Assembly: GCF_024539675.1 (NCBI RefSeq)
Contig: NZ_JAHHIT010000089.1
Span: 1 to 39,735 of the forward strand
Direction: 5' to 3'
Length of the DNA stretch: 39,735 nucleotides
From: Streptomyces hilarionis
Lineage (GTDB): Bacteria; Actinomycetota; Actinomycetes; Streptomycetales; Streptomycetaceae
The notes under the pieces are model-generated. The model made no database searches and was not told the origin of the DNA. It saw only the letters and a program-made list of their open reading frames with translations. Below are positions 1-7,554 of this stretch, one piece after another (the first letter of the stretch is position 1; each line of letters opens with the position of its first letter). A program made the translations under genes and the position numbers.

Positions 1-126
1 GCGACCGTCCTGGGCGCCGCGTTCATGGGCTGGGGCACCTCGCTGACCCCGTCCTCGCTGCTGCCGTTCGGCGGCGGTCGCGGTCGGGGCGGCCGCCGAG
101 TGACCGGAGCACAGCCGCTTCCATGA
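1..126 (+). CDS. C-terminal end of an unidentified protein (partial)
   Basis: The reading frame open from base 1 runs to a TGA at 124-126 and gives about 41 residues, including a short apolar stretch (LGAAFMGWGTSL) and then a Gly/Arg-rich tail. The stop overlaps the ATG of the next gene as ATGA, typical of translationally coupled Streptomyces genes, so it is probably the preceding member of the same surface-glycan operon. Too little is present to name a family. Confidence 0.5.
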   Translation, partial: ATVLGAAFMGWGTSLTPSSLLPFGGGRGRGGRRVTGAQPLP

Positions 127-2498
127 CGACCACCACCTCCCGCGGCCGCCGCCGCGCGCCCACCCGCATCGAGCGGGCGGCGGGCAAGGCCGCGGCGCTC
201 CAGAAACCACGCGTCATCCTCGCCCTGCTGCTCCTGCTCGCCCTCACCAGCGTGATGCTCCTCGACGGCTATCTGCGCGCCGAGGTCGGCGGCGACCAGC
301 GCGTGCGCACCGGGGCGAGCTCCAGCGACGTCCCCGAAGCCGTCCTGGACGGCGGCCCGATCCTGACGTTCCAGGGCGGCAGCGCCACCACGGTCTCGGT
401 GCCGGACAAGACGATCGCGCTGACCTTCGACGACGGCCCGAACCCCACCTGGACCCCGCAGGTGCTGCGGATCCTGCGGGCGTACGACGTGCCCGGCACG
501 TTCTTCCTGGTCGGCTCGATGGTCTCGCGCTACCCGGACATCGTCGACGACATGGTCGGCCAGGGCGACGAGGTGGGCATCCACACCTTCACCCACGTCG
601 ACCTCTCCTACCAGTCCTCCGCCCGCGTCCGGCGGGAGATGACGCAGACGCAACTGGCCCTGGCCGGGGCGGCCGGCATCACCACGACCCTGTTCCGGGC
701 CCCGTACTCCTCCGAGACCGACGCCATCGACAACTACAGCTGGCCGGTCTACAAGGAGCTCGGCGAGGACGGCTACACCAGCGTCTTCGTCGACACCGAC
801 AGCGACGACTGGAAGCGACCGGGTGTCTCGAAGATCGTCGAGTGGGCCACGCCGGACGCCGGCAAGGGCGCGTCGGTCCTCTTCCACGACGCCGGCGGCG
901 AGCGCTCGCAGACGATCAAGGCGCTGCCCGCCTACATCAAGAAGATGAAGGCCGCGGGCTACACCTTCACCACCATCAGCGGCGTGCTGGAGAAGCAGGC
1001 CGCGGCGGCCCGCGACGCCTCGGGCACCTCCCGGCAGCGGGCGGCGGCCGCCACCGGCGCCACGAACACCGCGGGGACCACGAACACCGCGGGGGCCACG
1101 GGCGCCACCGGCACGACGGGCACGCCGGGGGAGCGGTCCGGTGGGCTGCCCGGCGGGGCGGGCGGCGCCGGCGGGACGGGGAACCGTCTCCAGGCCGCCC
1201 ACCGCGAGGCCACCGGGGTCACCCTCTACGAGGGCAAGGCGCTCATCGCCGCCGTCGCCCTCGCCGAGTGGACCGTGCCGACGCTCTCCGTGGGACTGAT
1301 GGTCGTCGGCGTGGCCGTCATGGGCCGCTTCGGCATGATGCTGCTCCTGGCCCGCCGCCACTCCCGCCGGCGCAACAGACGCCGCTTCAGCTGGGGACCC
1401 GCGGTCACCCGGCCGGTCAGCGTGATCGTCCCGGCGTACAACGAGAAGGAGTGCATCGCCAACACCCTGAAGTCGCTGGCGGACAGCACCCACCCGATCG
1501 AGGTCGTCGTCGTGGACGACGGCTCGACCGACGGCACCTCCGGGATCGCCCGCGAGGCGGCGCGCTCCCTCGGCATGACGAACGTCCGCGTCATCCGCCA
1601 GGAGAACGCCGGCAAGCCCGCCGCCCTCAACAACGGCGTCCGCAACGCCGCCCACGACATCGTCGTGATGATGGACGGCGACACGGTCTTCGAGCCGGAG
1701 GCCGTGCGCCGACTGGTGCAGCCCTTCGCGAAACCGGAGGTCGGCGCGGTCGCCGGCAACGCGAAGGTCGGCAACCGCGACACGGTCATCGGCGCCTGGC
1801 AGCACATCGAGTACGTGATGGGCTTCAACCTCGACCGCCGCATGTACGACCTGCTGCGCTGCATGCCGACCATCCCCGGGGCGATCGGGGCGTTCCGCCG
1901 CGACGCCGTGCTGGAGGTCGGCGGCATGAGCGAGGACACCCTCGCCGAGGACACCGACATCACCATCGCCATGCACCGGGCCGGCTGGCACGTTGTCTAT
2001 CAGGAGCACGCCAAGGCCTGGACGGAGGCGCCGGGCTCGCTGAAGCAGCTGTGGTCCCAGCGCTACCGCTGGTCCTACGGCACCATGCAGGCGCTGTGGA
2101 AGCACCGCGGGTCCCTGACGGACAGGGGGCCCTCGGGCCGCTTCGGCCGGGTGGGCATGCCGCTGGTGGTGCTCTTCCAGATCGTCACCCCGGTGTTCGC
2201 CCCGCTCATCGACGTCTTCACCCTCTACTCGATGATCTTCATCGACCTCCGGGCGGCCCTGCTGGCCTGGCTCGCGGTCCTCGGCGTCCAACTCGGCTGC
2301 GCCGCCTACGCGTTCCGCCTGGACCGCGAGAAGTACCGCTACCTGCTGATGATGCCGCTGCAACAACTGGCCTACCGGCAGATGATGTACCTCGTCCTCA
2401 TCCACTCCTGCGTCACCGCGCTCACCGGCGGCCGGCTGCGCTGGCAGAAGCTGAAGCGCACGGGCGAGGTCGGCACGCCGGCGGAGGCGAGCCGATGA
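123..2498 (+). CDS. Bifunctional polysaccharide deacetylase / family 2 glycosyltransferase
   Basis: A 791-residue membrane protein with two enzymatic parts. A transmembrane segment lies near residues 30-48. A NodB-type carbohydrate esterase 4 domain follows, with TFDDGPNP (about 101-108), the metal-binding HTFTH, RAPYSSET and VLFHDAGG. After a Gly/Ala/Thr-rich linker and a second membrane segment comes a processive GT2 domain: SVIVPAYNE (about 433), VVVDDGSTDG (about 462), DGDT, EDTD (about 609) and QRYRW, the motifs of hyaluronan/cellulose/poly-GlcNAc synthases. C-terminal membrane helices would form the export channel. Such an enzyme would polymerise an N-acetylhexosamine and deacetylate it outside the membrane. 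The architecture resembles Streptomyces MatB, linked to poly-GlcNAc and pellet formation. Orthology to MatB is not shown here. The start overlaps the previous stop as ATGA. Confidence 0.93.
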   Translation: MTTTTSRGRRRAPTRIERAAGKAAALQKPRVILALLLLLALTSVMLLDGYLRAEVGGDQRVRTGASSSDVPEAVLDGGPILTFQGGSATTVSVPDKTIALTFDDGPNPTWTPQVLRILRAYDVPGTFFLVGSMVSRYPDIVDDMVGQGDEVGIHTFTHVDLSYQSSARVRREMTQTQLALAGAAGITTTLFRAPYSSETDAIDNYSWPVYKELGEDGYTSVFVDTDSDDWKRPGVSKIVEWATPDAGKGASVLFHDAGGERSQTIKALPAYIKKMKAAGYTFTTISGVLEKQAAAARDASGTSRQRAAAATGATNTAGTTNTAGATGATGTTGTPGERSGGLPGGAGGAGGTGNRLQAAHREATGVTLYEGKALIAAVALAEWTVPTLSVGLMVVGVAVMGRFGMMLLLARRHSRRRNRRRFSWGPAVTRPVSVIVPAYNEKECIANTLKSLADSTHPIEVVVVDDGSTDGTSGIAREAARSLGMTNVRVIRQENAGKPAALNNGVRNAAHDIVVMMDGDTVFEPEAVRRLVQPFAKPEVGAVAGNAKVGNRDTVIGAWQHIEYVMGFNLDRRMYDLLRCMPTIPGAIGAFRRDAVLEVGGMSEDTLAEDTDITIAMHRAGWHVVYQEHAKAWTEAPGSLKQLWSQRYRWSYGTMQALWKHRGSLTDRGPSGRFGRVGMPLVVLFQIVTPVFAPLIDVFTLYSMIFIDLRAALLAWLAVLGVQLGCAAYAFRLDREKYRYLLMMPLQQLAYRQMMYLVLIHSCVTALTGGRLRWQKLKRTGEVGTPAEASR

Positions 2499-3826
2499 GC
2501 TGGAACCGGGACGGACACGGGCAGGGCCACGGCCCTCAGCACGGACAGCAGGCGCAGTACCCGTACGGGGACGAGGGGTACGACGGGTACGCGGAGCACG
2601 GGCAGCACGGGCAGTACGGGCAGCACGGGCAGCACGGGCAGTACGGGCAGTACGGGCAGTACGAGGAGTACGGCCGGGCGGTCGCCGTCGAGGAGACGAG
2701 GACCGGGTCCCCGCCCACGGCACACGGGGAGCCGGAGGCGCGGTGGGAGCCGGGCCCGGAGGCGCGGTCGGAGCCGGAGCCGGCGCGGGCCGTCCCCCAG
2801 CGCGACCGGTACTTCGACACCCTGCGCGCCCTCGCCCTGATCAGGGTCGTGGCCTACCACACCTTCGGCTGGGCCTGGGCGGGCATGGTCTTCCCCTCCA
2901 TGGGGATCATGTTCGGCCTGGCCGGCACCCTGATGGCGAAGTCCCTGGAACGGCCGGCCGTGAGCGTGGTGCGCAGCCGCCTGCGCCGGCTCCTGCCGCC
3001 GTTCTGGTTCTGGGGCGCCTTCGTCGTCCTGGCGATGCTGGTGCACGGCTGGATGCCGGGCTGGGACATCGTCTACTGGGTCGTGCCGCTGGGCGACCCA
3101 CCGGGCAACGCCTGGGGCGCGCAGGCCTGGGAGATCCTCTGGTACCTGCGGACCTACCTCTGGTTCGTCCTCCTCTCACCGCTGCTGCTGCGCCTGTTCC
3201 GGCTCGCCCCCGGGCCCGTGCTGGCGCTCTCCCTGGCGCCGGTCCTGGCGCTGACCTTCGTACGAGCGGGTCCGGACGGCCGCGTCGGCACGGCGCTGTG
3301 GGACCTGTCGACGTACCTCTCCTGCTGGATGCTCGGCTTCGCGCACCGCGACGGCGTGCTTCAGCGGATGAAGCCCGCCGCGGTGGCCGTGGTCTCGCTC
3401 GCGGCGATCGCCTTCGGCGGCTGGTACGCCTTCACGCACCGGGCCGAGGCCGGCACCTACGACCTGGACGAGAACCCGCTCGCGCAGGCCTTCTGGTCGG
3501 CGGGCTTCGTCCTGCCGCTGATGTGGGCGAAGGCGTACTTCGGCATCGACTTCGCCCGGCTCACCCGCCACCGGCGCACGAACCGGATCGTCACCGTCTT
3601 CAACGCGCGTGCGGTGACGGTCTACCTCTGGCACGAGATCGCCCTGATCCTGGCCGTGCCGCTGATCGACCGGTTGTGGGACGTCCCCGCGTTCGAGGCG
3701 TACCTCCCGCTGGACAGCCAGTGGTTCCTGTTCGGCGTGGGCTGGCTGCTGATCGGCGTCTTCGTGCTGCTGTGCGGGTGGGTCGAGGACGTCGCGGCAC
3801 GGAAGAAACCGAGGCTCCTGCCGTGA
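2495..3826 (+). CDS. Acyltransferase family 3 membrane protein
   Basis: A 443-residue protein whose ATG overlaps the preceding stop (ATGA), so it is probably cotranslated with the glycosyltransferase. Residues 1-105 are hydrophilic and repetitive, with HGQ/YGQ triplets and then Pro/Glu-rich sequence, and are probably a disordered cytoplasmic tail. From about residue 108, RDRYFDTLRALALIRVVAYH starts a typical acyltransferase 3 domain, with the conserved Arg and catalytic-type His in the first helix, followed by about ten hydrophobic segments. Members transfer acyl groups (acetyl, succinyl) to glycans or antibiotics across the membrane. Here the neighbour suggests O-acylation of the polymer it makes. 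The frame stays open far upstream of 2495, but that part is antisense-like reading through the glycosyltransferase gene. Confidence 0.85.
   Translation: MSWNRDGHGQGHGPQHGQQAQYPYGDEGYDGYAEHGQHGQYGQHGQHGQYGQYGQYEEYGRAVAVEETRTGSPPTAHGEPEARWEPGPEARSEPEPARAVPQRDRYFDTLRALALIRVVAYHTFGWAWAGMVFPSMGIMFGLAGTLMAKSLERPAVSVVRSRLRRLLPPFWFWGAFVVLAMLVHGWMPGWDIVYWVVPLGDPPGNAWGAQAWEILWYLRTYLWFVLLSPLLLRLFRLAPGPVLALSLAPVLALTFVRAGPDGRVGTALWDLSTYLSCWMLGFAHRDGVLQRMKPAAVAVVSLAAIAFGGWYAFTHRAEAGTYDLDENPLAQAFWSAGFVLPLMWAKAYFGIDFARLTRHRRTNRIVTVFNARAVTVYLWHEIALILAVPLIDRLWDVPAFEAYLPLDSQWFLFGVGWLLIGVFVLLCGWVEDVAARKKPRLLP
2597..2659 (+). repeat. Seven 9-bp in-frame repeats encoding (H/Y)GQ
   Basis: The DNA alternates CACGGGCAG and TACGGGCAG seven times, giving residues 35-55 of the acyltransferase as HGQ or YGQ triplets. 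Copy number in such arrays often varies by slippage. Confidence 0.85.
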
Positions 3827-3858
3827 GGCGCGGGGGGCCGGGCTGCCACAATGGGCGG

Positions 3859-4554
3859 GTGACCCGCGCCTCCCTGAACAAGCAGCCCAACGAAGTCGCC
3901 TCGATGTTCGACCGCGTGGCGGAACGGTACGACCTGACCAACGACGTGCTGTCGCTGGGCCAGGACCGCAGGTGGCGCAAGGAGGTCGCCAAGGCGGTCG
4001 ACGCCCGGCCCGCGCAGAAGGTCCTGGACCTCGCGGCCGGCACGGCCACCTCCTCGCTCCCCTTCGCGCGGACCGGCGCCTACGTCGTCCCCTGCGACTT
4101 CTCGCTCGGGATGCTCCAGGTCGGCAAGCGGAACCACGCGTGGCTGCCGTTCACGGCCGGGGACGCGACGCGGCTGCCCTTCAAGGACGACACCTTCGAC
4201 GCCGTCACCATCTCCTTCGGCCTGCGCAACGTGCAGGACTTCGACGCCGCCCTGCGCGAGATGCACCGGGTGACCCGTCCCGGCGGACGCGTCGTGATCT
4301 GCGAGTTCTCGCACCCGACCTGGGCGCCCTTCCGGACCGTCTACACCGAGTACCTGATGCGCGCCCTGCCGCCGGTCGCCCGCGCGGTCTCCTCCAACCC
4401 CGACGCCTACGTCTACCTCGCCGAGTCCATCCGCGCCTGGCCCGACCAGCCCGCCCTCGCCGAGCACCTGCGCAAGGCCGGCTGGTCGAAGGTCGCCTGG
4501 CGCAACCTGACCGGCGGCGTGGTCACCCTGCACCGGGGCTTCAAGACCGCCTGA
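3859..4554 (+). CDS. menG: Demethylmenaquinone methyltransferase
   Basis: A 231-residue class I SAM methyltransferase of the UbiE/MenG family, which performs the last step of menaquinone synthesis (C-methylation of demethylmenaquinone). Family marks are the N-terminal VASMFDRVAERYDLTND, the SAM loop VLDLAAGTA (about residues 55-63), CDFSLGML, GDATRLPF, the NVQDF segment and ICEFSHP. Length is normal for actinobacteria. I chose the GTG at 3859 because the protein then begins just before the conserved MFD motif and fits family length. The frame is open further upstream but that is the complement of the acyltransferase end. Its product is the quinone reduced by the Nuo complex encoded 5 kb downstream. 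Confidence 0.95.
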   Translation: MTRASLNKQPNEVASMFDRVAERYDLTNDVLSLGQDRRWRKEVAKAVDARPAQKVLDLAAGTATSSLPFARTGAYVVPCDFSLGMLQVGKRNHAWLPFTAGDATRLPFKDDTFDAVTISFGLRNVQDFDAALREMHRVTRPGGRVVICEFSHPTWAPFRTVYTEYLMRALPPVARAVSSNPDAYVYLAESIRAWPDQPALAEHLRKAGWSKVAWRNLTGGVVTLHRGFKTA

Positions 4555-4578
4555 CCCCTCGGCCGCGAGGGGGGAGCC

Positions 4579-4594
4579 GGGCTCGGCGGAGCCC
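4579..4594. terminator. Hairpin between convergent genes
   Basis: GGGCTC (4579-4584), loop GGCG, then GAGCCC (4589-4594) is a perfect 6-bp stem just after menG. It sits between convergent genes and has no T-run, as is common for Streptomyces terminators. Confidence 0.45.
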
Positions 4595-4652
4595 ACCGGC
4601 GGACGCTGTGAGCGGGCCACGCAACCGGCGGACGATGTGAGCGGAGCACGTC
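4595..4652. repeat. Two tandem 29-bp repeats and a partial third
   Basis: ACCGGCGGACGCTGTGAGCG (4595 on) recurs 29 bases later at 4624 with a few substitutions, and a third partial copy starts near 4653 (CCCGGCGGACTCCGG). It lies in the menG/PASTA intergenic gap and extends almost to the PASTA stop codon. I see no coding role. Confidence 0.6.
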
Positions 4653-4690
4653 ACCCGGCGGACTCCGGCGAAGGACGTCGGCGGAAGACC

Positions 4691-5032
4691 TCAGCGCAGG
4701 ACCGACTCGAACGGGTCCGCACTGCCGTCCCGTTCGCGCCGGAGCCCGCCGCCGCCCGGTCCCGGCACGCGCGGCTCGCGCACGCCCGCGCCTCCGCCGC
4801 CCTCCCCCTCGGAGAAGTCGAACCACACGGTGACGACGGCCCCGCGCGGCACCTCGACGCCCGGCGGCGGGTACTGCCGTACGACGTGGTCGACGACCGC
4901 GCGGTGGAAGTCCGGCCGGTCCGGCGCGGCCAGCAGCACGCCCTGCGCCGCGGCGGCCTCGCGGGCGTCCACGGCCATCAGGCCGACCAGCCTGGGCACG
5001 CGCACATCGGGTGTCTTGGGCGGTATGAGCAC
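4691..5032 (-). CDS. Small PASTA-domain protein
   Basis: About 113 residues. The first two thirds (VRVPRLVGLMAVDAREAAAAQGV ... QYPPPGVEVPRGAVVTVWF, given in parts) match one PASTA repeat: the VP-x-x-x-G-x-x-x-x-x-A opening, the Q-x-P-x-P-G turn and the final V-x-V strand. PASTA domains bind muropeptides or beta-lactams when extracellular. This copy has no signal peptide or transmembrane helix, so location is unclear. The tail is Gly/Arg-rich. I prefer the GTG at 5032 because GGGGGTGA lies about 8 bases upstream. Another in-frame GTG at 5041 has no good ribosome site. It follows the GNAT gene on the same strand after about 90 bp. Confidence 0.75.
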   Translation of the reverse strand: MLIPPKTPDVRVPRLVGLMAVDAREAAAAQGVLLAAPDRPDFHRAVVDHVVRQYPPPGVEVPRGAVVTVWFDFSEGEGGGGAGVREPRVPGPGGGGLRRERDGSADPFESVLR

Positions 5033-5124
5033 AGATGTCACCCCCAGCGGTACCGGAAGGGTAACCGCCCCGCGGGCCGCCGGGAAGCGTCAGGTGTCTT
5101 TCTGTAGCCGAGAACTACGAAGGG

Positions 5125-5631
5125 TCACCAGGCGAGGCGGTAGCAGTGCCCCTCCCGCTCCGGCCCCGGGGTGGTGAAGACCTCCGCGAGCCGCATCCCG
5201 AGCCGCTGCGCGACGGCGATGGACCGCTCGTTGCGCGCGTCGACCATCGCCACCACCCCCGGGGCCCCGGCCGCCCGCACGCGGTCCAGGGTCAGCCGCG
5301 CCGCCGCCGTCACGTAGCCGTGCCCCCAGTGCTGCCGCCCGAGCCGCCACCCGATCTCGATCTCGCCCCGGGGGCCCCACTCCCAGGGCCACGGCTGGGC
5401 GCCGGTGAAGCCGAGCACCCGGTCGTCGTCGTCCAGGACCGTCCACAGGCAGAAGCCGCGTTCGGCGTCGTGCCGGCGCTGGCGGGCGGTGAGCTCCTCG
5501 TAGACCGAGAGCTCGGCCGATCTGCCCCCGTGGAACTCCATGACGTCGGGGTCGTCGAAGACCCGGTGCCAGGCGACGGCGTCCTCGTCGGTCGGAACGC
5601 GAAGGCGTACTGCGGGCAGAGCTCGGTTCAC
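5125..5631 (-). CDS. GNAT family N-acetyltransferase (RimJ/RimL-like)
   Basis: A 168-residue acetyl-CoA-dependent acetyltransferase. It opens with LRVPTDEDAVAWHRVFDDPDVMEF, read as two adjacent segments. The core LGFTGAQPW, EIEIGWRLGRQHWGHGYVTAA (motif A, acetyl-CoA pyrophosphate loop, given here as one continuous run of the fold) and the NERSIAVAQRLGMR helix are typical of the RimJ/RimL branch that acetylates protein N-termini or small amines. The substrate cannot be deduced. The GTG at 5631 is chosen because GAAGGG lies 7 bases upstream, although the frame is open to 5817. It is divergent from the prenyl reductase gene, with a 97-bp shared promoter region. Confidence 0.85.
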   Translation of the reverse strand: MNRALPAVRLRVPTDEDAVAWHRVFDDPDVMEFHGGRSAELSVYEELTARQRRHDAERGFCLWTVLDDDDRVLGFTGAQPWPWEWGPRGEIEIGWRLGRQHWGHGYVTAAARLTLDRVRAAGAPGVVAMVDARNERSIAVAQRLGMRLAEVFTTPGPEREGHCYRLAW

Positions 5632-5728
5632 GGGGCAGCCCTTCAGCCAGGTGATCAATGCTGCTGAATAGACTGCCCATGTCCAGTGCCGGTCGGCACG
5701 CAGATTGCGAACTTGGGGAGATCCCGCC

Positions 5729-7036
5729 GTGACCGCCGTGAACGAGCCCCACGCCGAGCCCTTCTCCGAGACCGCCGCCGATGTGATCGTCGTCGGCGCC
5801 GGACCGGCCGGCTCCACGACCGCCTACTACCTCGCCAAGGCCGGACTCGACGTGCTCCTCCTGGAGAAGACCGAGTTCCCGCGGGAGAAGGTCTGCGGCG
5901 ACGGTCTCACCCCGCGCGCCACCAAGCAGCTCGTGGCCATGGGCATCGACATCTCCGAGGAAGCCGGCTGGCTGCGCAACAAGGGCCTGAGGATCATCGG
6001 CGGCGGGGTGCGGCTCCAGCTCGACTGGCCCGACCTCGCCTCCTTCCCCGACTACGGCCTCGTCCGCAAGCGCGACGACTTCGACGAGCAGCTCGCCCGC
6101 CAGGCCCAGAAGGCCGGCGCCCGCCTCTACGAGCGCTGCAACGTCGGCGCCCCGATCCTCGACGAGCGCACCGGCCGCATCACCGGCGTCCACGCCAAGC
6201 TGGGCGAGGACAAGCGCGAAGTGACCTTCCGCGCCCCGCTCGTGGTGGCCGCCGACGGCAACTCCACGCGCCTCTCGCTGGCGATGGGCCTGCACCGTCG
6301 TGAGGACCGCCCGATGGGCGTCGCGGTCCGCACCTACTTCACCTCTCCGCGCCACGAGGATGACTACCTGGAGTCCTGGCTGGAGCTGTGGGACCGCCGC
6401 GGCCCGGGCGAGGACCGTCTGCTGCCCGGCTACGGCTGGATCTTCGGCATGGGCGACGGGACGTCCAACGTCGGCCTGGGCGTGCTGAACACCTCCGACT
6501 CCTTCAAGGAGCTCGACTGGCGCGAGGTCCTCAAGGCCTGGTGCGCGTCCATGCCGGAGGACTGGGGGTACACCCCCGAAAACATGACCGGCCCGATCCG
6601 CGGGGCGGCCCTGCCGATGGCCTTCAACCGCAAGCCGCACTACACCAAGGGACTGCTGCTGGTCGGCGACGCCGGCGGCCTGGTGAACCCCTTCAACGGC
6701 GAGGGCATCGCCTACGCCATGGAATCGGGGCAGATCGCCGCCGACGTCATCGTCCAGGCCCACGCCCGCGCCACCCCGGGCCAGCGTGAACTGGCCCTCC
6801 AGCGCTACCCGCAGATCCTCGCCGACACCTACGGCGGCTACTACACGCTGGGCCGCGCGTTCGTGAAGCTCATCGGCAACCCGAAGGTCATGAAGATCGC
6901 GGCCCAGCGCGGTCTGACCCACCCGCTGCTGATGAAGTTCACCCTCAAGATGCTCGCCAACCTGACCGACCCCACGGGCGGCGACGCGATGGACCGCATC
7001 ATCAACGGCCTGAGCAAGGTGGCCCCCAAGGCCTGA
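5729..7036 (+). CDS. Geranylgeranyl reductase family flavoprotein, probable menaquinone side-chain reductase (MenJ-like)
   Basis: A 435-residue FAD protein with the Rossmann motif VIVVGAGPAGSTTAYYL (about residues 17-33), a following acidic LLLEK strand, the KVCGDGLTPRA segment that marks the geranylgeranyl reductase/ChlP group, and the second FAD motif GLLLVGDAGGLVNPFNGEG. In Mycobacterium the relative MenJ saturates one isoprene unit of menaquinone, and Streptomyces menaquinones are partly hydrogenated. With menG 1.2 kb upstream and nuo downstream I infer the same substrate here. GTG at 5729 is preferred (GGGGAG 8 bases upstream). A TTG at 5705 is in frame but has no ribosome site. Confidence 0.9.
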   Translation: MTAVNEPHAEPFSETAADVIVVGAGPAGSTTAYYLAKAGLDVLLLEKTEFPREKVCGDGLTPRATKQLVAMGIDISEEAGWLRNKGLRIIGGGVRLQLDWPDLASFPDYGLVRKRDDFDEQLARQAQKAGARLYERCNVGAPILDERTGRITGVHAKLGEDKREVTFRAPLVVAADGNSTRLSLAMGLHRREDRPMGVAVRTYFTSPRHEDDYLESWLELWDRRGPGEDRLLPGYGWIFGMGDGTSNVGLGVLNTSDSFKELDWREVLKAWCASMPEDWGYTPENMTGPIRGAALPMAFNRKPHYTKGLLLVGDAGGLVNPFNGEGIAYAMESGQIAADVIVQAHARATPGQRELALQRYPQILADTYGGYYTLGRAFVKLIGNPKVMKIAAQRGLTHPLLMKFTLKMLANLTDPTGGDAMDRIINGLSKVAPKA

Positions 7037-7057
7037 CCGCTGGCCGAGGCCGTCAGG
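7032..7057 (+). terminator. Candidate terminator hairpin at the end of the reductase gene
   Basis: CCTGAC (7032-7037), which contains the stop codon, pairs with GTCAGG (7052-7057), with an inner GGCC/GGCC stem and a CGCT bulge. There is no T-tract. It is a plausible GC-type terminator. Confidence 0.35.
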
Positions 7058-7135
7058 TCCGTCAGATCCGTCGTCCGGCGGCCCGGCGCGTGAGGGGTTC
7101 CTCCCGCCGGCCGCCTCCACGTACCGCACTGACGA

Positions 7136-7157
7136 AGTGTCCGACATGTCGGACACT
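7136..7157. promoter_or_regulatory. Perfect 22-bp palindrome, possible operator
   Basis: The left arm AGTGTCCGACA is followed at once by its exact reverse complement TGTCGGACACT. An uninterrupted 11+11 palindrome in non-coding DNA is what a dimeric repressor (for example TetR type) binds. It lies 100 bp after the reductase gene and about 400 bp beyond the end of the NlpC/P60 gene, so it has no obvious promoter partner. I do not recognise the sequence as a known Streptomyces site. Confidence 0.55.
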
Positions 7158-7554
7158 CTCGCGATGTACCGGCGCGGGGCGAATGTTCCACGAGCGTCGC
7201 CGAATTGGACCGCCCAAGCTTTCGCGAGCGCCGAACCGGATCCGTCTGCCCCGCGACCGTCGGAGCGGATCCGCCTGCCCTCCGAGCGACCGAGCGGCCC
7301 CGCTCATCGGCCGAGCGCCCGCCCGCCCGACCCGTCCCGGTCGCGGCCCTCGTTCGACTCAGGGCCCCCTCCCGGCTCACAGGCGTCCGCGCGGGCTCCG
7401 TCGGGCTCCGGGGTCGGGTGGGCCCGTTGCGGCTCGCTCAGGGCCCGTTGGGGGCCGTGCCGGGGCGCGTCGGGGCAGCCCGAAGGGCCGCTGCCCCCGA
7501 GCGGCTGCGGCCCTTGCGTGCGTGCGGCGCTCCCACGGGCGCGCCGAGTGGGTG
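7158..7554. other. Gene-free stretch between convergent genes
   Basis: About 400 bp downstream of both flanking genes. Several frames are open only because of the high GC content, and none shows Streptomyces codon bias or a recognisable domain. It holds an imperfect direct repeat (GGATCCGTCTGCC near 7238 and GGATCCGCCTGCC near 7267). A weak CTCCCAC/GTGGGTG hairpin near 7530-7555 could terminate the NlpC/P60 transcript. Confidence 0.5.

Noticed and set aside
5100..5121. GTAG/CTAC hairpin after the GNAT gene as terminator
   Set aside because: Stem is only 4 bp plus a bulged 3 bp, and no T-run follows on the minus strand.
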